64,000 nucleotides of DNA from Mycobacterium sherrisii (GCF_002102355.1 NZ_LQPT01000101.1:124001-188000); one strand, 5' to 3'. Numbered from the stretch's first letter, positions 9,745 through 18,796 are shown. A program made the numbers and translations. Notes: generated by a model from the sequence alone, not told the origin.

Positions 9745-9790
9745 TCGGGCTTGAGGCGGCCAGGTAACACGGCCCGGGTCCCGGTCGCCG

Positions 9791-11194
9791 TCAGCCGACG
9801 CGCTCGCCGCGCGCGGCGGCACGCACTTTGCTCTGCCGCTCGTCGATGATGTGCCCGAAATCCTGTAGCAACACCGGCTCGCGCATCACCAGGCGCTCGA
9901 GGTGTTCGCGGTCGATTTCCAGCGCGGTGACCTCGTCCAGGGCGTACGCGCCGGCCATGTTCGGCTGCCGGGTCAGCGCGGTCAGCCCGAGAAACGAGCC
10001 CTCCTCCAGGATGGTGATCGGCACCACCGACCCGTCCCCCGCGGTGGCCGTCAGCCGTACCCGCCCGGCCACCAGAAACGTCATCCCCGCGGGTACCTGA
10101 CCCACGTACTCGACGATCTCGCCGGCGCCGTACAGCACGATCCGCGCGCAGGACTGCAGCGCCTGCTGATCGGCGACGGTCAGCCGCAGTGCCGGCGCCA
10201 CCACGGTCCGCAAGGCATCCGCGACCCGTTCCCGCGTCGAGTAGTCGTCGTCGGCGCCGTCCAGATGCAGCTCGGCCCGGCGGGCGGCGTACCAGATCCA
10301 GCGCAGGAACATCGACCGAGCGTCGCCATCGTCGGCCGGCGAGTAGAGCGCGATCGTCGTGGCATATTCGCCGGCCCCGACCGGAACCGAGCGGGGGACG
10401 CTGCCGGCTCTCAGTTGCGGTAGCTGAGCGGCGACGCGGGTCAGCAACTCGCATACTCGATCGGGCGGGTCGGCCAGCGAAAACGTCGTCTTGACCGTCA
10501 GCCGGTGGGTGCCCGCCGGGCGACTGAGATTGGTGAACGAGGTGCTGGCCAGCGTCGAGTTCGGCATCACCCGAATGCCGCTGCTGGTCTGGATGTGCAC
10601 CGCCCGCCAGTTCACCTCGACGACGCGACCGCGCTCGTCGGAGGCGTCGAGCCAATCGTCGATGCGGAAGGGCTGCTCGAACAGCATGAACAGGCCGGAC
10701 ACGATCTGGCCCACGGAGTTCTGCAGCATCAGGCCGAGGACGACGGACGTCACGCCCAGCGCGGTGAACACACCGCCCACCCGGACGCCCCAGATCACCG
10801 ACAAGATGATGGCCAGGCCGACGCCGATCAGCGCGAACCGGGCCACGTCGAGGAAAATCGTCGGCAACCGTTTGCGCCAGCTGTCCTGCGGCGCGCTTTC
10901 GAACACCGTGGCATTGAGGCCGGACAGCAGTAGCACCAGCACCAGGAAGCCGAACACCGTGGACAGGATGCGCACCGTGGCATCCCCGGACGGCACCTGC
11001 GCGGCCTTGACCACCAGCAGCAGTAGTGCGACCAGCGGCAGCACCGCGTTGCGCAGCAAGCTGACCTGCCTGGCCAGTCGGTTGTGGCGGCGAAGCAGCG
11101 CGTGGTGCAGCTCGGTGAGCAGGATCAGCGCGACGGGAAATCCGAGCGCGACACCGATGGCCCAGTAGAACCAAGACGAATGGAACGCGTTCAT
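9791..11194 (-). CDS. MscS-type channel with C-terminal cyclic-nucleotide-binding domain (Rv2434c-like)
   Basis: 467-residue membrane protein. Four to five N-terminal transmembrane helices (residues about 8-30, 50-70, 75-95, 120-145), then the MscS pore/beta domain ([54 protein letters not shown]), then a CNMP/Crp-like domain at the C-terminus ([38 protein letters not shown]). Likely a mechanosensitive or cyclic-nucleotide-modulated ion channel. Start ATG at 11194 shares a base with the stop of the upstream adenylate cyclase homologue (TGATG), so a cyclic-nucleotide sensor domain is directly coupled to a cyclase-like gene. The CNMP phosphate-binding cassette is divergent, so ligand binding is uncertain. 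Confidence 0.9.
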   Translation of the reverse strand: MNAFHSSWFYWAIGVALGFPVALILLTELHHALLRRHNRLARQVSLLRNAVLPLVALLLLVVKAAQVPSGDATVRILSTVFGFLVLVLLLSGLNATVFESAPQDSWRKRLPTIFLDVARFALIGVGLAIILSVIWGVRVGGVFTALGVTSVVLGLMLQNSVGQIVSGLFMLFEQPFRIDDWLDASDERGRVVEVNWRAVHIQTSSGIRVMPNSTLASTSFTNLSRPAGTHRLTVKTTFSLADPPDRVCELLTRVAAQLPQLRAGSVPRSVPVGAGEYATTIALYSPADDGDARSMFLRWIWYAARRAELHLDGADDDYSTRERVADALRTVVAPALRLTVADQQALQSCARIVLYGAGEIVEYVGQVPAGMTFLVAGRVRLTATAGDGSVVPITILEEGSFLGLTALTRQPNMAGAYALDEVTALEIDREHLERLVMREPVLLQDFGHIIDERQSKVRAAARGERVG

Positions 11195-13404
11195 CAACGC
11201 TCCGACAACCGGTAGATCGGCTGATCCTTGCCACCGACCGAAATCGTGCCGGCTGAGCTGAATTGCCGGGTATCCCGCATCGCCTCGTACACGCTCGAGG
11301 TGACGTAGATGCCGGGTTGCGGTGCGCCACTGTGCATTTGGTAGGCCAGGCTCACCGCGCCGCCCCACATGTCGTAGACCAGGCTGGATCTGCCCACCAG
11401 GCCGCTGACCACGTTGCCGGTGTTGATGCCGACCCGCAGCCGCAGTTGATGCGAGCTTTGGCTATTGAACCGGTCGATGATCTGGCGCATCTCCAACGCG
11501 AATTCGATGCTGCGGTAGATGCTGTCCAACCGCGGGGTAAGGACACCGCAGCTGGCCAGGTATCCGTTGTGGAAGGTTCGAATGCGTTCGACGCCAAGGG
11601 ATTCGGCCGCCGCGTCGAACTGCCGGAACAGATCGTCGACTATCCCGATCAGTTGGTCTGCGCTGAGATCGTTCGAAATCTCGTCCAGACCGACGATGTC
11701 GGCGAAAATGATGGCGACGTCCTGGTGGGTTTGCGAGATGGTTTCCTGCCCCTCGCGATAGCGTTGCGCCACCGATTCGGGCATGAGCGCCAACAGCAGC
11801 CGGTCGTTTTCCTTGCGTTGTTCGTTGAGCAGCTCGTCCTTGATGGCCAGATTCCGGCTCATCTCGTTGAAAGCCTGTGTGAGATCGCCGATTTCGTCGC
11901 GAGAGCGCACCGGGATGCTGAATTCGTAGTCACCGGCGCTGATCTTCTGGGTACCGGCCTGCAGCCTGCGGACCGGCCGCAGCATCACCTGGGCGAGCAG
12001 CATCGACGCTACGCATACGACGAAGATCATGGTTGCGACGCTGATCACCAGGGTTTGGCTGAACCTGCCCAGCCGCGCGAACGCGTCGGCGTCATCGCGT
12101 GTCACCAGAATCGACCAGTGCAGATCCGAATCCGGCACGTTCAGCGGCGCAAAAGCCTCCATTTCGTTGTTGCCGGTGTAGTCGGTCGCGGTGACGGTCC
12201 CGGTCTGACCGCGTTGCGCGGCGCGGAAACCCGCGGTGATCGCCGGCTGCACCAGCGTCGTGGTCCCCAGCCGGATCGCCCGCTGCACGACGTCGGGCGA
12301 GGTGCCGGCGGCCACCGCTTCGCGCTGGTACTTCTGCGGGTCCTGCAGGAAAAGCCGGGAATCTGAACGCATCAACCCGTCGGATCCCACCAGATAGGAC
12401 TCGGTCGACGGGCCCATTCCGGCCGCCTCCCACTGCTTCTCGGCGGTCATGATGCTGTTGATCTTCGAGATTGGTAGGGGCAGCGCCATGACACCCTCGA
12501 CCTTGCCGTTCATCCCGATCGGTGAGACCACCCACGCCGTGGGGGCGGCCAGGGCGGGCTGATACTGCTGGAAGTCGGTGATCCAGACGAAGTCCACATC
12601 GTTGGAGCGCATCGCCTTTTGGTAGGCGTCGCGCAGGTTGGTTTCGCGATAGGGGCCGGTGAGGATATTGGTGCCGAGGTCGGGGCCTTTTTGCACCGAG
12701 TAGACGACGGTCCCCTGGTCATCGAGCAGCAGTGCATCGCGGTAATCGAACCGGGTGACGATGTCGCGCAAGTAGAAATCGAAGCGGGCGTTGGCCGCCG
12801 ACCAGGCGCTGCCGTCGCCGGCGTCGGCCGGCGGCAACGATTCCGAAGCGGTCCGCGGTGCTGCGGTGTAGTAAGCCTGCAGGTACTTCTGCGCATTGGA
12901 GGTCGGCAGAATGGCGTTGAGGTCGACGGTCTCTCCGGTGACCCGGCTGATCGGTTTGATCATGTCGTTGTTGTAGTAGTTGATCAGCCCCTGCTGTTGA
13001 GCCGGCGTAATTTGCGCGTTGGCCAGTTGTCCGTAGGCGGCCGCAAAGGCCCGTTCGGCGTCGACGACGCTGAACCCGCCGCTGTAGACGATCACCGAGT
13101 TGGTGACTTCCTTGAAGAGCGTCAGCAGTTGGCGCTTCTGGGACTCCCGCAATTCGGTCAGCCGCTCGGACTCCACTTGCCGCAAGGCGGTGCGACCGGA
13201 CAGAGCGCCGATCAGGCCGACGACGGCGACCGACAAGATGCTGCACACCAATAACGTCATCAACAGCTTGGACTGGATGCCCACCCGGAACAGCCGGCGG
13301 CGGCGCGGCTTCGGTGCGAGATCAGCGGGCTGAGGTGCGACTGCCTCGTGCGTCGGGCCGGATGCGGTGACCGACGTGGCGTCGGCCAGTTCATGCGATG
13401 TCAA
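11194..13404 (-). CDS. Class III adenylate cyclase-like membrane protein with dCache sensor and HAMP (Rv2435c-like), catalytic residues replaced
   Basis: 736-residue protein: short Pro/Arg-rich N-terminus, transmembrane helix (about 50-72), large extracytoplasmic sensor region (about 75-480, two-lobed Cache-like), second helix, HAMP (MLRPVRRLQAGTQKISAGDYEF), a short coiled coil, and a class III nucleotide cyclase domain. The first metal Asp is kept (IIFADIVGLDE). The second metal Asp is Asn (RTFHNGYLAS), the purine-specifying Lys in that strand is changed, and the transition-state Asn and Arg are Ser and Gln (VSLAYQMHS). Canonical cyclase activity is therefore unlikely unless it pairs with another subunit. 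TTG start at 13404 has GGAAGGGG upstream and gives a length close to the 730-residue M. tuberculosis protein. Coupled to the downstream channel gene by TGATG. Confidence 0.88.
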   Translation of the reverse strand: MTSHELADATSVTASGPTHEAVAPQPADLAPKPRRRRLFRVGIQSKLLMTLLVCSILSVAVVGLIGALSGRTALRQVESERLTELRESQKRQLLTLFKEVTNSVIVYSGGFSVVDAERAFAAAYGQLANAQITPAQQQGLINYYNNDMIKPISRVTGETVDLNAILPTSNAQKYLQAYYTAAPRTASESLPPADAGDGSAWSAANARFDFYLRDIVTRFDYRDALLLDDQGTVVYSVQKGPDLGTNILTGPYRETNLRDAYQKAMRSNDVDFVWITDFQQYQPALAAPTAWVVSPIGMNGKVEGVMALPLPISKINSIMTAEKQWEAAGMGPSTESYLVGSDGLMRSDSRLFLQDPQKYQREAVAAGTSPDVVQRAIRLGTTTLVQPAITAGFRAAQRGQTGTVTATDYTGNNEMEAFAPLNVPDSDLHWSILVTRDDADAFARLGRFSQTLVISVATMIFVVCVASMLLAQVMLRPVRRLQAGTQKISAGDYEFSIPVRSRDEIGDLTQAFNEMSRNLAIKDELLNEQRKENDRLLLALMPESVAQRYREGQETISQTHQDVAIIFADIVGLDEISNDLSADQLIGIVDDLFRQFDAAAESLGVERIRTFHNGYLASCGVLTPRLDSIYRSIEFALEMRQIIDRFNSQSSHQLRLRVGINTGNVVSGLVGRSSLVYDMWGGAVSLAYQMHSGAPQPGIYVTSSVYEAMRDTRQFSSAGTISVGGKDQPIYRLSER

Positions 13405-13516
13405 TCGCCTGCCCCTTCCTCGGAAGCCGCCGTTCACGCAGCACCCTAGCGCGCGGACGTCACAAAATTGGCGTTTGCGAGCCGCAATTGGCTTCAAAAG
13501 GCCAGTCAAGGGCGAC

Positions 13517-13522
13517 TAACGT
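13517..13522 (+). promoter_or_regulatory. -10 element for leaderless rbsK
   Basis: TAACGT 7 bases before the rbsK ATG at 13530, no ribosome binding site between; fits the mycobacterial leaderless pattern. Confidence 0.5.
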
Positions 13523-13529
13523 TGGCCGC

Positions 13530-14408
13530 ATGGCACGGCTCTGCGTCGTCGGCAGCGTGAACATGGACATGACGTGCGCTGTCGATGCTCTGCCCCGCCC
13601 GGGACAGACGGTGCTCGCGTCGTCGTTGCACTACGCGCCGGGCGGCAAGGGCGGCAACCAGGCCGTGGCCGCGGCGCGGGCGGGCGCGCAGGTGCAATTC
13701 ATCGGTGCGGTCGGCGACGACGACAAGGCGGCACCGTTGTGGGCGCATTTGTCGGACAACGGCGTTGGTTTGGACGCGAGCGTCGCGGTACCCGGCCCCA
13801 GCGGGACGGCGATCATCGTCGTCGACGGTCACGCGGAGAACACCATCGTGGTGGCCCCCGGCGCCAACGGCCTGCTCACCGTGAGCTCCGCGGCGGCCCG
13901 CACGGTTGTCGAGCGTTGCGAGGTGTTGTTGACGCAGTTGGAGATTCCGGTCGGTACCGCCGTCGACGCGGCGCGCCAAGCGAAGACCGCCGGCGCGGTC
14001 GTCATGGTGAATGCGTCGCCGGTCGGGCACGACCCGGGCGCGCTGGCCGAGTTGGCCGAGCTCGCCGATGTGGTGATCGCCAATGAGTCCGAGGCCGAAG
14101 AATGGTCATGGCGGCCAACGTTTTTGGTGACGACGCTGGGCCCCCGCGGCGCCCGGTGCGTCAGTGCCGCGGACGAGTTTTGGGTGCCCGCGCCGTCGGT
14201 GAAGGCGGTGGACACCACCGGTGCGGGCGACGTCTTCGCCGGAGTATTGGCCGCGCACTGGCCACCGGGCGCGGGGTCGCGAGCCGAGCATCTGGCCGCG
14301 TTGCAGCGGGCGTGTGCCGCGGCCGCGCTGTCGACACTGGTACCCGGCGCCGGTGACTGCGCACCAGACGCCCGCGCCATCGACACCGCGGTGTCCGGGG
14401 CTTCGTGA
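13530..14408 (+). CDS. rbsK: Ribokinase (PfkB family, Rv2436-like)
   Basis: 292-residue PfkB-family sugar kinase. N-terminal VVGSVNMDMT, PfkB signature 1 GGKGGNQAVAAARAG (residues about 36-50), and signature 2 DTTGAGDVFAGVLA with the catalytic Asp. These match ribokinase, which phosphorylates D-ribose to ribose-5-phosphate; rpiB lies elsewhere in the window (54959-55447). The NESEAEEW motif is typical of ribokinases. The ATG at 13530 is leaderless by its -10 spacing. The following membrane methyltransferase starts inside the stop codon. Confidence 0.92.
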   Translation: MARLCVVGSVNMDMTCAVDALPRPGQTVLASSLHYAPGGKGGNQAVAAARAGAQVQFIGAVGDDDKAAPLWAHLSDNGVGLDASVAVPGPSGTAIIVVDGHAENTIVVAPGANGLLTVSSAAARTVVERCEVLLTQLEIPVGTAVDAARQAKTAGAVVMVNASPVGHDPGALAELAELADVVIANESEAEEWSWRPTFLVTTLGPRGARCVSAADEFWVPAPSVKAVDTTGAGDVFAGVLAAHWPPGAGSRAEHLAALQRACAAAALSTLVPGAGDCAPDARAIDTAVSGAS

Positions 14409-15016
14409 TGCACGCCGCGGCCGGCATTGCGTTGGCCCTTCTGACGGCGTTCGGCGTGCTCGGATTCGGTTGGCGCAGTTGGCTACAGTACCGGCGCACT
14501 GGTTCCGCTGGCCTTCGCCGGATCAGCGGCGGACCCATCGAATGGCTTGCAGGCGCGGGGTTTGTGCTCGCGCTGGCGGTGACGGTAAGCGCCCCGCTCG
14601 CCCAGCTGGGTGACCTCATCGCGCCACCGCGTGTGTTGAACGACGGCCGGATTCAGGCCGCAGGGATTGTGATTGCGTTGGGTGGCATCGCGGCGACGGT
14701 GTATGCGCAACTGGTGATGGGCGATTCGTGGCGGATCGGGGTGGACAAACGCGAGACCACGCCGCTGGTGACCACCGGTATCTTCGGGCGGGTGCGCAAT
14801 CCGATCTACACGGCCATGTTCGTGTTTGCCCTCGGCATCACACTGGTGACGCCGAATGTCGTTGCGCTGATCGGCTTCGTCCTGCTCGTCGCGACGGTCG
14901 AGCTGCAGGTGCGCCGGGTCGAGGAGCCGCACTTGCGGCGCGTCCACGGCGATACATATGCGGCGTACACGGAAAGTGTCGGCCGCTTCGTTCCGGGCGT
15001 CGGGTTGATTCGTTAG
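14408..15016 (+). CDS. Isoprenylcysteine carboxyl methyltransferase-like membrane protein (Rv2437-like)
   Basis: 202-residue integral membrane protein of the ICMT/PEMT family. About five transmembrane helices; the SAM-binding core is FGRVRNPIYTAMFVFALG, followed by the C-terminal VRRVEEPHLRRVHGDTYAAY signature. Bacterial members methylate small lipids or unknown substrates; the substrate here is unknown. Start ATG at 14408 overlaps the rbsK stop (TGATG); a GTG at 14405 is an equally in-frame alternative. The stop overlaps that of the convergent GntR gene by 4 bases. Confidence 0.82.
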   Translation: MHAAAGIALALLTAFGVLGFGWRSWLQYRRTGSAGLRRISGGPIEWLAGAGFVLALAVTVSAPLAQLGDLIAPPRVLNDGRIQAAGIVIALGGIAATVYAQLVMGDSWRIGVDKRETTPLVTTGIFGRVRNPIYTAMFVFALGITLVTPNVVALIGFVLLVATVELQVRRVEEPHLRRVHGDTYAAYTESVGRFVPGVGLIR

Positions 15017-15831
15017 CGCGGGTCTCGGCGCACATCGTGGGCGATCGCAAAACCGCCACCGGTCTCCAACTCCGCCGCCGACTGAGTCATCAGCACGCGA
15101 CTACGGCTCGGCGACAACACAATTGATAGGTAGTGGTGTGGTTGGTCGGCGACGAAAGCGACCCGGTTGACGCGGAGCAGCGCCGCGCCGATGGCGGTGT
15201 CCAACAGGTGGGCGCTGCGCGGACCGGCGATCTCGGCGGTGATTTCGTGTTGTACCCGCTGGACGACGACGCCGAGACCGGAGAGCAGCTCGTAGAGCGG
15301 CTCGCGCTGTAGGGCCGGCACCGTCAACCGCTCCGCCAGTGCGCTGGGCAGCCAGGCTTCGGTGATGATCAATGGCTCGCCGGTCCTGCGTTGCCGCCGC
15401 AACCGGACGATCTGCAGCAGCTCCTCAGACGTCTGCAAAGCGTCGGCGACGAATCGCGGCGGGCGCCGGCGCGGGTCGAGTTCGAGCACTTCGACCTCGG
15501 TCTCGAACTGGGCCTGCCGCAGTCCGTCCAGATAAGAGCCGCTGGCGGCGGCCAGTGTGGTCGAGCCGTGCTCACACACGAACGAACCGACGCCGCGCCT
15601 GCGCTCGATGTAGCCCTGGTCGGCCAGGTCGGCCAGCGCACGACGGACCGTGATCCGCGAAACCCCGAACTGGTCGCACAGCGTTTGCTCGGTGGGTAGT
15701 GCGTCACCGGGGGACAACACGCCGCGGTCGATTTCGTCGTGCAGCACTAGAAAAAGCTGCCGGTGCAGCGGCACCCCGGCCCCGGCGGATACCGGACCGT
15801 TCGCCGCGCTGGCCTGCCGCATGGTCGCCAT
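15013..15831 (-). CDS. GntR-family regulator, HutC subfamily (UTRA domain)
   Basis: 272-residue transcription factor. Winged helix at residues about 20-90 (PLHRQLFLVLHDEIDRGVL, LPTEQTLCDQFGVSRITVRR, IERRRGVGSFV) and a C-terminal UTRA ligand-binding domain (VLELDPRRRPP, ITEAWLPSALAERL, VQRVQHEITAEIAG, LLRVNRVAFVADQPHHYLSI). It is divergent from the lyase/dehydratase operon at 15952-18650, and a perfect palindrome lies between the two start codons, so it probably represses that operon and itself. Start ATG at 15831 is preferred; ATG at 15822 is possible, and the longer frame would run into the palindrome. Confidence 0.9.
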   Translation of the reverse strand: MATMRQASAANGPVSAGAGVPLHRQLFLVLHDEIDRGVLSPGDALPTEQTLCDQFGVSRITVRRALADLADQGYIERRRGVGSFVCEHGSTTLAAASGSYLDGLRQAQFETEVEVLELDPRRRPPRFVADALQTSEELLQIVRLRRQRRTGEPLIITEAWLPSALAERLTVPALQREPLYELLSGLGVVVQRVQHEITAEIAGPRSAHLLDTAIGAALLRVNRVAFVADQPHHYLSIVLSPSRSRVLMTQSAAELETGGGFAIAHDVRRDPR

Positions 15832-15851
15832 GCTCCCACACCGCCCGCATT

Positions 15852-15903
15852 GCGCCGACCCCATCGGTTGTTATATACATATAACAACCGATGGGGTCGG
15901 CGC
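15852..15903. promoter_or_regulatory. Perfect 25-bp-arm palindrome between divergent GntR and lyase genes
   Basis: Two 25-base arms (15852-15876 and 15879-15903) that are exact reverse complements, with a 2-base centre. The centre is AT-rich (GTTATATACATATAAC, a GT...AC GntR-type operator with -10-like TATAAC on both strands) while the outer arms are GC-rich. It lies 21 bases from the GntR start and 49 from the lyase start. Likely operator plus symmetrical divergent promoter; the full length is longer than one dimer site needs and both transcripts could fold it as a hairpin. Confidence 0.85.
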
Positions 15904-15951
15904 GGAGGTCCGCCGCGCCCGACGCGGGGATCCCGGACTGAAAGGACGCCG

Positions 15952-16854
15952 ATGGCCACCACCCGCACAATCGAGGCCCGGCGGCGCCTGCGGGAGCTGC
16001 TGGACAAACGCGAACTCATCGTCGCGCCAGGGGTTTTCGACGGAATCTCGGCGCAACTGACCAAACGCACCGGGCACGTCGCGGCCTACCTGACCGGGGC
16101 GGGCGTCGCCGCCGCCGGCTTCGGCCTGCCCGACATCGGATTGGTCAGCGCGACCGAAATGTCCGAGCGAGCCCGGGTGATCGTCGGCGCGCTCGGCGAT
16201 GTCCCGCTGATCGCCGACGCCGACACCGGCTACGGCGCGCCGATGAACGTGGTGCGGACCGTGCGGGCCTATGACGACGCCGGAGTCGCGGCAATTCAGT
16301 TGGAGGATCAGGTCTTTCCCAAGCGCTGCGGTCACTTGCCGGACAAGCAGGTCGTCGACACGGCCGTGTTCGAGCAGACGCTGGCGGCCGCGCTCGACGC
16401 CAGATCCGACAACAACCTCCTCGTCGTGGCCCGCACCGACGCCCGGGCGCCGCTCGGCCTGGACGCGGCCATCGAACGGGCGAACCGTTACGCCCAGGCG
16501 GGTGCCGACATCATCTTCGTGGAGGCACCCCGAGGAGCCGAGGAAATCGAGCGCATCGGACGCGAAGTCGACGCCCCGCTGCTGATCAATTTGGTGTTGG
16601 GCGGGGTGACCCCGTTGCTGCCGGCGACGCGTCTGCAAGAGCTCGGCTACGCGATCGCGATCCATCCCGGCGATCTGCTGGTGCGCGCCACATTGGCTAT
16701 GCTGCAGCGCCTTTGCGAGCTCAACGGCACCTCAAAAGAAGATGCCGCCGCGCACCTGCCCGCCAACCCGGCCGATTTCTTCAACCTTGTCGGCATGGCC
16801 GAATGGCTGCAACTGGACACCAAATACGCACAGCGGGAGCGCTCATGGGCATGA
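15952..16854 (+). CDS. Isocitrate lyase/PEP mutase superfamily lyase (2,3-dimethylmalate or methylisocitrate lyase type)
   Basis: 300-residue TIM-barrel enzyme. Superfamily metal and substrate residues are visible: YLTGAGVAA, DADTGYGAPMNV, the acidic EDQ, and the flexible active-site loop FPKRCGHLPDKQ. The Lys-Arg-Cys-Gly-His block carries the catalytic Cys of true C-C lyases, unlike PEP mutases. Start ATG at 15952 has GAAAGGA upstream. Because the next two genes encode an aconitase-type dehydratase (large and small subunits), the arrangement resembles the dimethylmaleate hydratase/2,3-dimethylmalate lyase pair of nicotinate degradation, which yields propionate and pyruvate. Methylisocitrate lyase is the alternative. 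Which substrate is used is an inference. Confidence 0.85.
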   Translation: MATTRTIEARRRLRELLDKRELIVAPGVFDGISAQLTKRTGHVAAYLTGAGVAAAGFGLPDIGLVSATEMSERARVIVGALGDVPLIADADTGYGAPMNVVRTVRAYDDAGVAAIQLEDQVFPKRCGHLPDKQVVDTAVFEQTLAAALDARSDNNLLVVARTDARAPLGLDAAIERANRYAQAGADIIFVEAPRGAEEIERIGREVDAPLLINLVLGGVTPLLPATRLQELGYAIAIHPGDLLVRATLAMLQRLCELNGTSKEDAAAHLPANPADFFNLVGMAEWLQLDTKYAQRERSWA

Positions 16855-18092
16855 CCATCATCGAGAAGATCCTTTCCTGCAAGGCAGGACTGGACTCGGT
16901 GTCGCCAGGCGAGACCGTCGTCGTCGACGTCGACATGACCGTGCTGATTGACCTGCAATTCGCGACCATGTGGATCCAGCCCACCCGGATCCATGATCCC
17001 GACAAGCTGGCCGTCGTCATGGACCACGCCGTGCCCGCACCGACCATCAAAGATGCGGCCGGCGGGCCACGCGCCCGCAAGTTCGTCGCCGACTTCGGCA
17101 TCGAACGCTTTTACGACGTCGGCCGGCACGGCATCTGTCACCAGGTCATCGCCGAGAACGGCCTGGCACGCCCCGGCGAGATCCTGGCCTGTACCGATTC
17201 CCACACCTGCGCGGCCGGCGCGTACAACACCGCCGCCCGCGGCCTGGGGCCCGCCGAGGTGTACTCGATCATGTGCACCGGCACCACCTGGTTTCAGGTC
17301 GCGCCGACCATCAGGTACGAGTTGGACGGCATCAAGCCAGACACCGTCAGCGGCAAGGACATCTTTCTGCATATTGCCGACAAGTACGGCGACGCCGCGA
17401 ACATGAACCTGGAATTCGGCGGCCCCGGCCTGGCCGGCGTTCCGATGCACGACCGGCGCACCATCGCAACCCAGGCCGCCGAAATCTCGGCCGACTTCAG
17501 CACCTTCGAGTCCGACGACGTGCTGGCCCGATTCCTGGCTGAGGCCGGTGTGACCGGATATGCCTCGGCCGCACCGGATTCCGACGCGTCCTACCACGCG
17601 GTGCGCCACATCGACCTGTCGGTCCTGGAACCCTACGTGGCACGGCCGGGCACGGTCAGCCGCAACGGGTTGCCCGTCTCGCAGTTGGGGAGGCAGCGGG
17701 TGGACCAGGCATTCATCGGATCGTGCGCAAACGGTCAACTCGAGGACCTCGCGATCGCCGCACACGTGTTGCGGGGCAACTCGGTGGCCCCCGGCGTGCG
17801 ACTGCTGGTCACCCCGGCTTCCCAAGCGGTCTACCGACAGGCGATGCGGCTGGGCTATTTGCAAGACATCGCCGACGCGGGAGGCGTCGTCACCAACTCC
17901 ACCTGTGGGGCGTGCTTCGGCTACCACATGGGCGTCGTCGGGCCCGGCGAGGTGTGCATCACGTCGAGCACGCGCAACTTCACCGGACGCATGGGCAGCA
18001 CCGAGGCCGAGATCTACCTGGCCTCCCCGGCGACGGTGGCCGCGTCGGCGATCACCAGATTCATCACCGACCCAAGGAGTGTGCCGGCATGA
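16845..18092 (+). CDS. Aconitase/3-isopropylmalate dehydratase-type large subunit (LeuC/DmdA-like)
   Basis: 415-residue 4Fe-4S dehydratase large subunit. Early motifs [21 protein letters not shown] and [20 protein letters not shown], then the cluster ligands: Cys in [13 protein letters not shown] and the two Cys of [13 protein letters not shown], and [19 protein letters not shown] near the end. The lack of a fused swivel domain and the CGACFG form match the separate-subunit LeuC/homoaconitase/dimethylmalate dehydratase group rather than aconitase. Start ATG at 16845 has GGGAG 6 bases upstream and overlaps the lyase by 10 bases; ATG at 16851 would give an ATGA overlap. The small subunit starts inside its stop codon. 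Confidence 0.88.
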   Translation: MGMTIIEKILSCKAGLDSVSPGETVVVDVDMTVLIDLQFATMWIQPTRIHDPDKLAVVMDHAVPAPTIKDAAGGPRARKFVADFGIERFYDVGRHGICHQVIAENGLARPGEILACTDSHTCAAGAYNTAARGLGPAEVYSIMCTGTTWFQVAPTIRYELDGIKPDTVSGKDIFLHIADKYGDAANMNLEFGGPGLAGVPMHDRRTIATQAAEISADFSTFESDDVLARFLAEAGVTGYASAAPDSDASYHAVRHIDLSVLEPYVARPGTVSRNGLPVSQLGRQRVDQAFIGSCANGQLEDLAIAAHVLRGNSVAPGVRLLVTPASQAVYRQAMRLGYLQDIADAGGVVTNSTCGACFGYHMGVVGPGEVCITSSTRNFTGRMGSTEAEIYLASPATVAASAITRFITDPRSVPA

Positions 18093-18650
18093 GCGTGCGG
18101 TTCTCCGGCCGGGTGTGGGTGTTCGGCGACGACCTCAACACCGACGCCATGTACCCCGCATTCGCGATGAAGATGGAACCACCCGAAGCGGCCAGACACA
18201 TCTTCTACGAGGTCCGCCCCCGGCTGGGCCGATCAGGTTTGCCCGGGCGACATCGTGCTGGCCGGGAAGAATTTCGGCGTCGGCTCCTCGCGACCGGTGG
18301 CCGCGCTGTTCACCGAGTTGGGTATCGCCGGGCTGGTCGCCGAGGAATTCAATTCGCTGTTCTTCCGCAATGCCGTGAACGCCGGCCTGCCCGCGATCAC
18401 CGTGCCCAACGCCACCGCCGTGTTCAGCGAGGGAGATTGTGGAATCTTCGACCTCGACGCGGGCAGTTGGCGCAATGACAGCACCGGAGCGGAGGGGTCG
18501 GTTCCGAAGCCGCCCCGCCTGATCCTCGAGATCCTGGAAAGCGGCGGCGTCATGCCCCGGCTGGCCGCACAGGGCTATCTGCCCGCCGAACTCGGCGACC
18601 TGCTCCGCTCGAGTGCGGTCGCCATGCGCGGTTCCGGAAGCGGCGCCTGA
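18089..18650 (+). pseudogene. Aconitase-type small subunit (LeuD/DmdB-like), frameshifted
   Basis: The swivel-domain partner of the preceding large subunit, split by one base. From ATG 18089 the frame gives [20 protein letters not shown] to FYEVRP, then goes out of frame; the frame that continues reads [20 protein letters not shown] (with [10 protein letters not shown] following) to the stop at 18650. The break is in a run of five C at 18217-18221; with four C the two parts join as one protein of about 186 residues with normal family length. Either a sequencing error in the homopolymer or a real inactivating (or phase-variable) mutation. The ATGA overlap with the large-subunit gene shows it was made as its partner. 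Confidence 0.85.
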
Positions 18651-18672
18651 GGCCGTGAGCCGGCTCACGGCC
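18651..18672. terminator. Perfect 22-bp palindrome directly after the dehydratase operon
   Basis: GGCCGTGAGCC followed by its exact reverse complement, starting at the base after the stop codon of the small subunit. A strong GC-rich hairpin with no U-tract, a common form of terminator or 3' end stabiliser in mycobacteria. Confidence 0.5.
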
Positions 18673-18770
18673 GCTCCCCGAACCCGCTGACCTGCGAGTG
18701 GCAGTAAGTGGCAGCATCCGGCGGCGATCCGGCAGTGCTTTGCGAGCAACCTCGGTGGCATCGGTGTCGA

Positions 18771-18796
18771 CCCGACCAGACCCGACCAGACCCGAG
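18771..18796 (+). repeat. Short 10-bp direct repeats upstream of the 18811 gene
   Basis: CCCGACCAGA occurs twice back to back (18771-18790), followed by CCCGAG. It lies just before the ribosome binding site (GAGAGGAA) of the next gene. Function unknown. Confidence 0.6.

Noticed and set aside
16647-17927. 426-residue minus-strand frame opposite the dehydratase large subunit
   Set aside because: Antisense shadow; the plus-strand gene has cluster ligands and overlapping neighbours.
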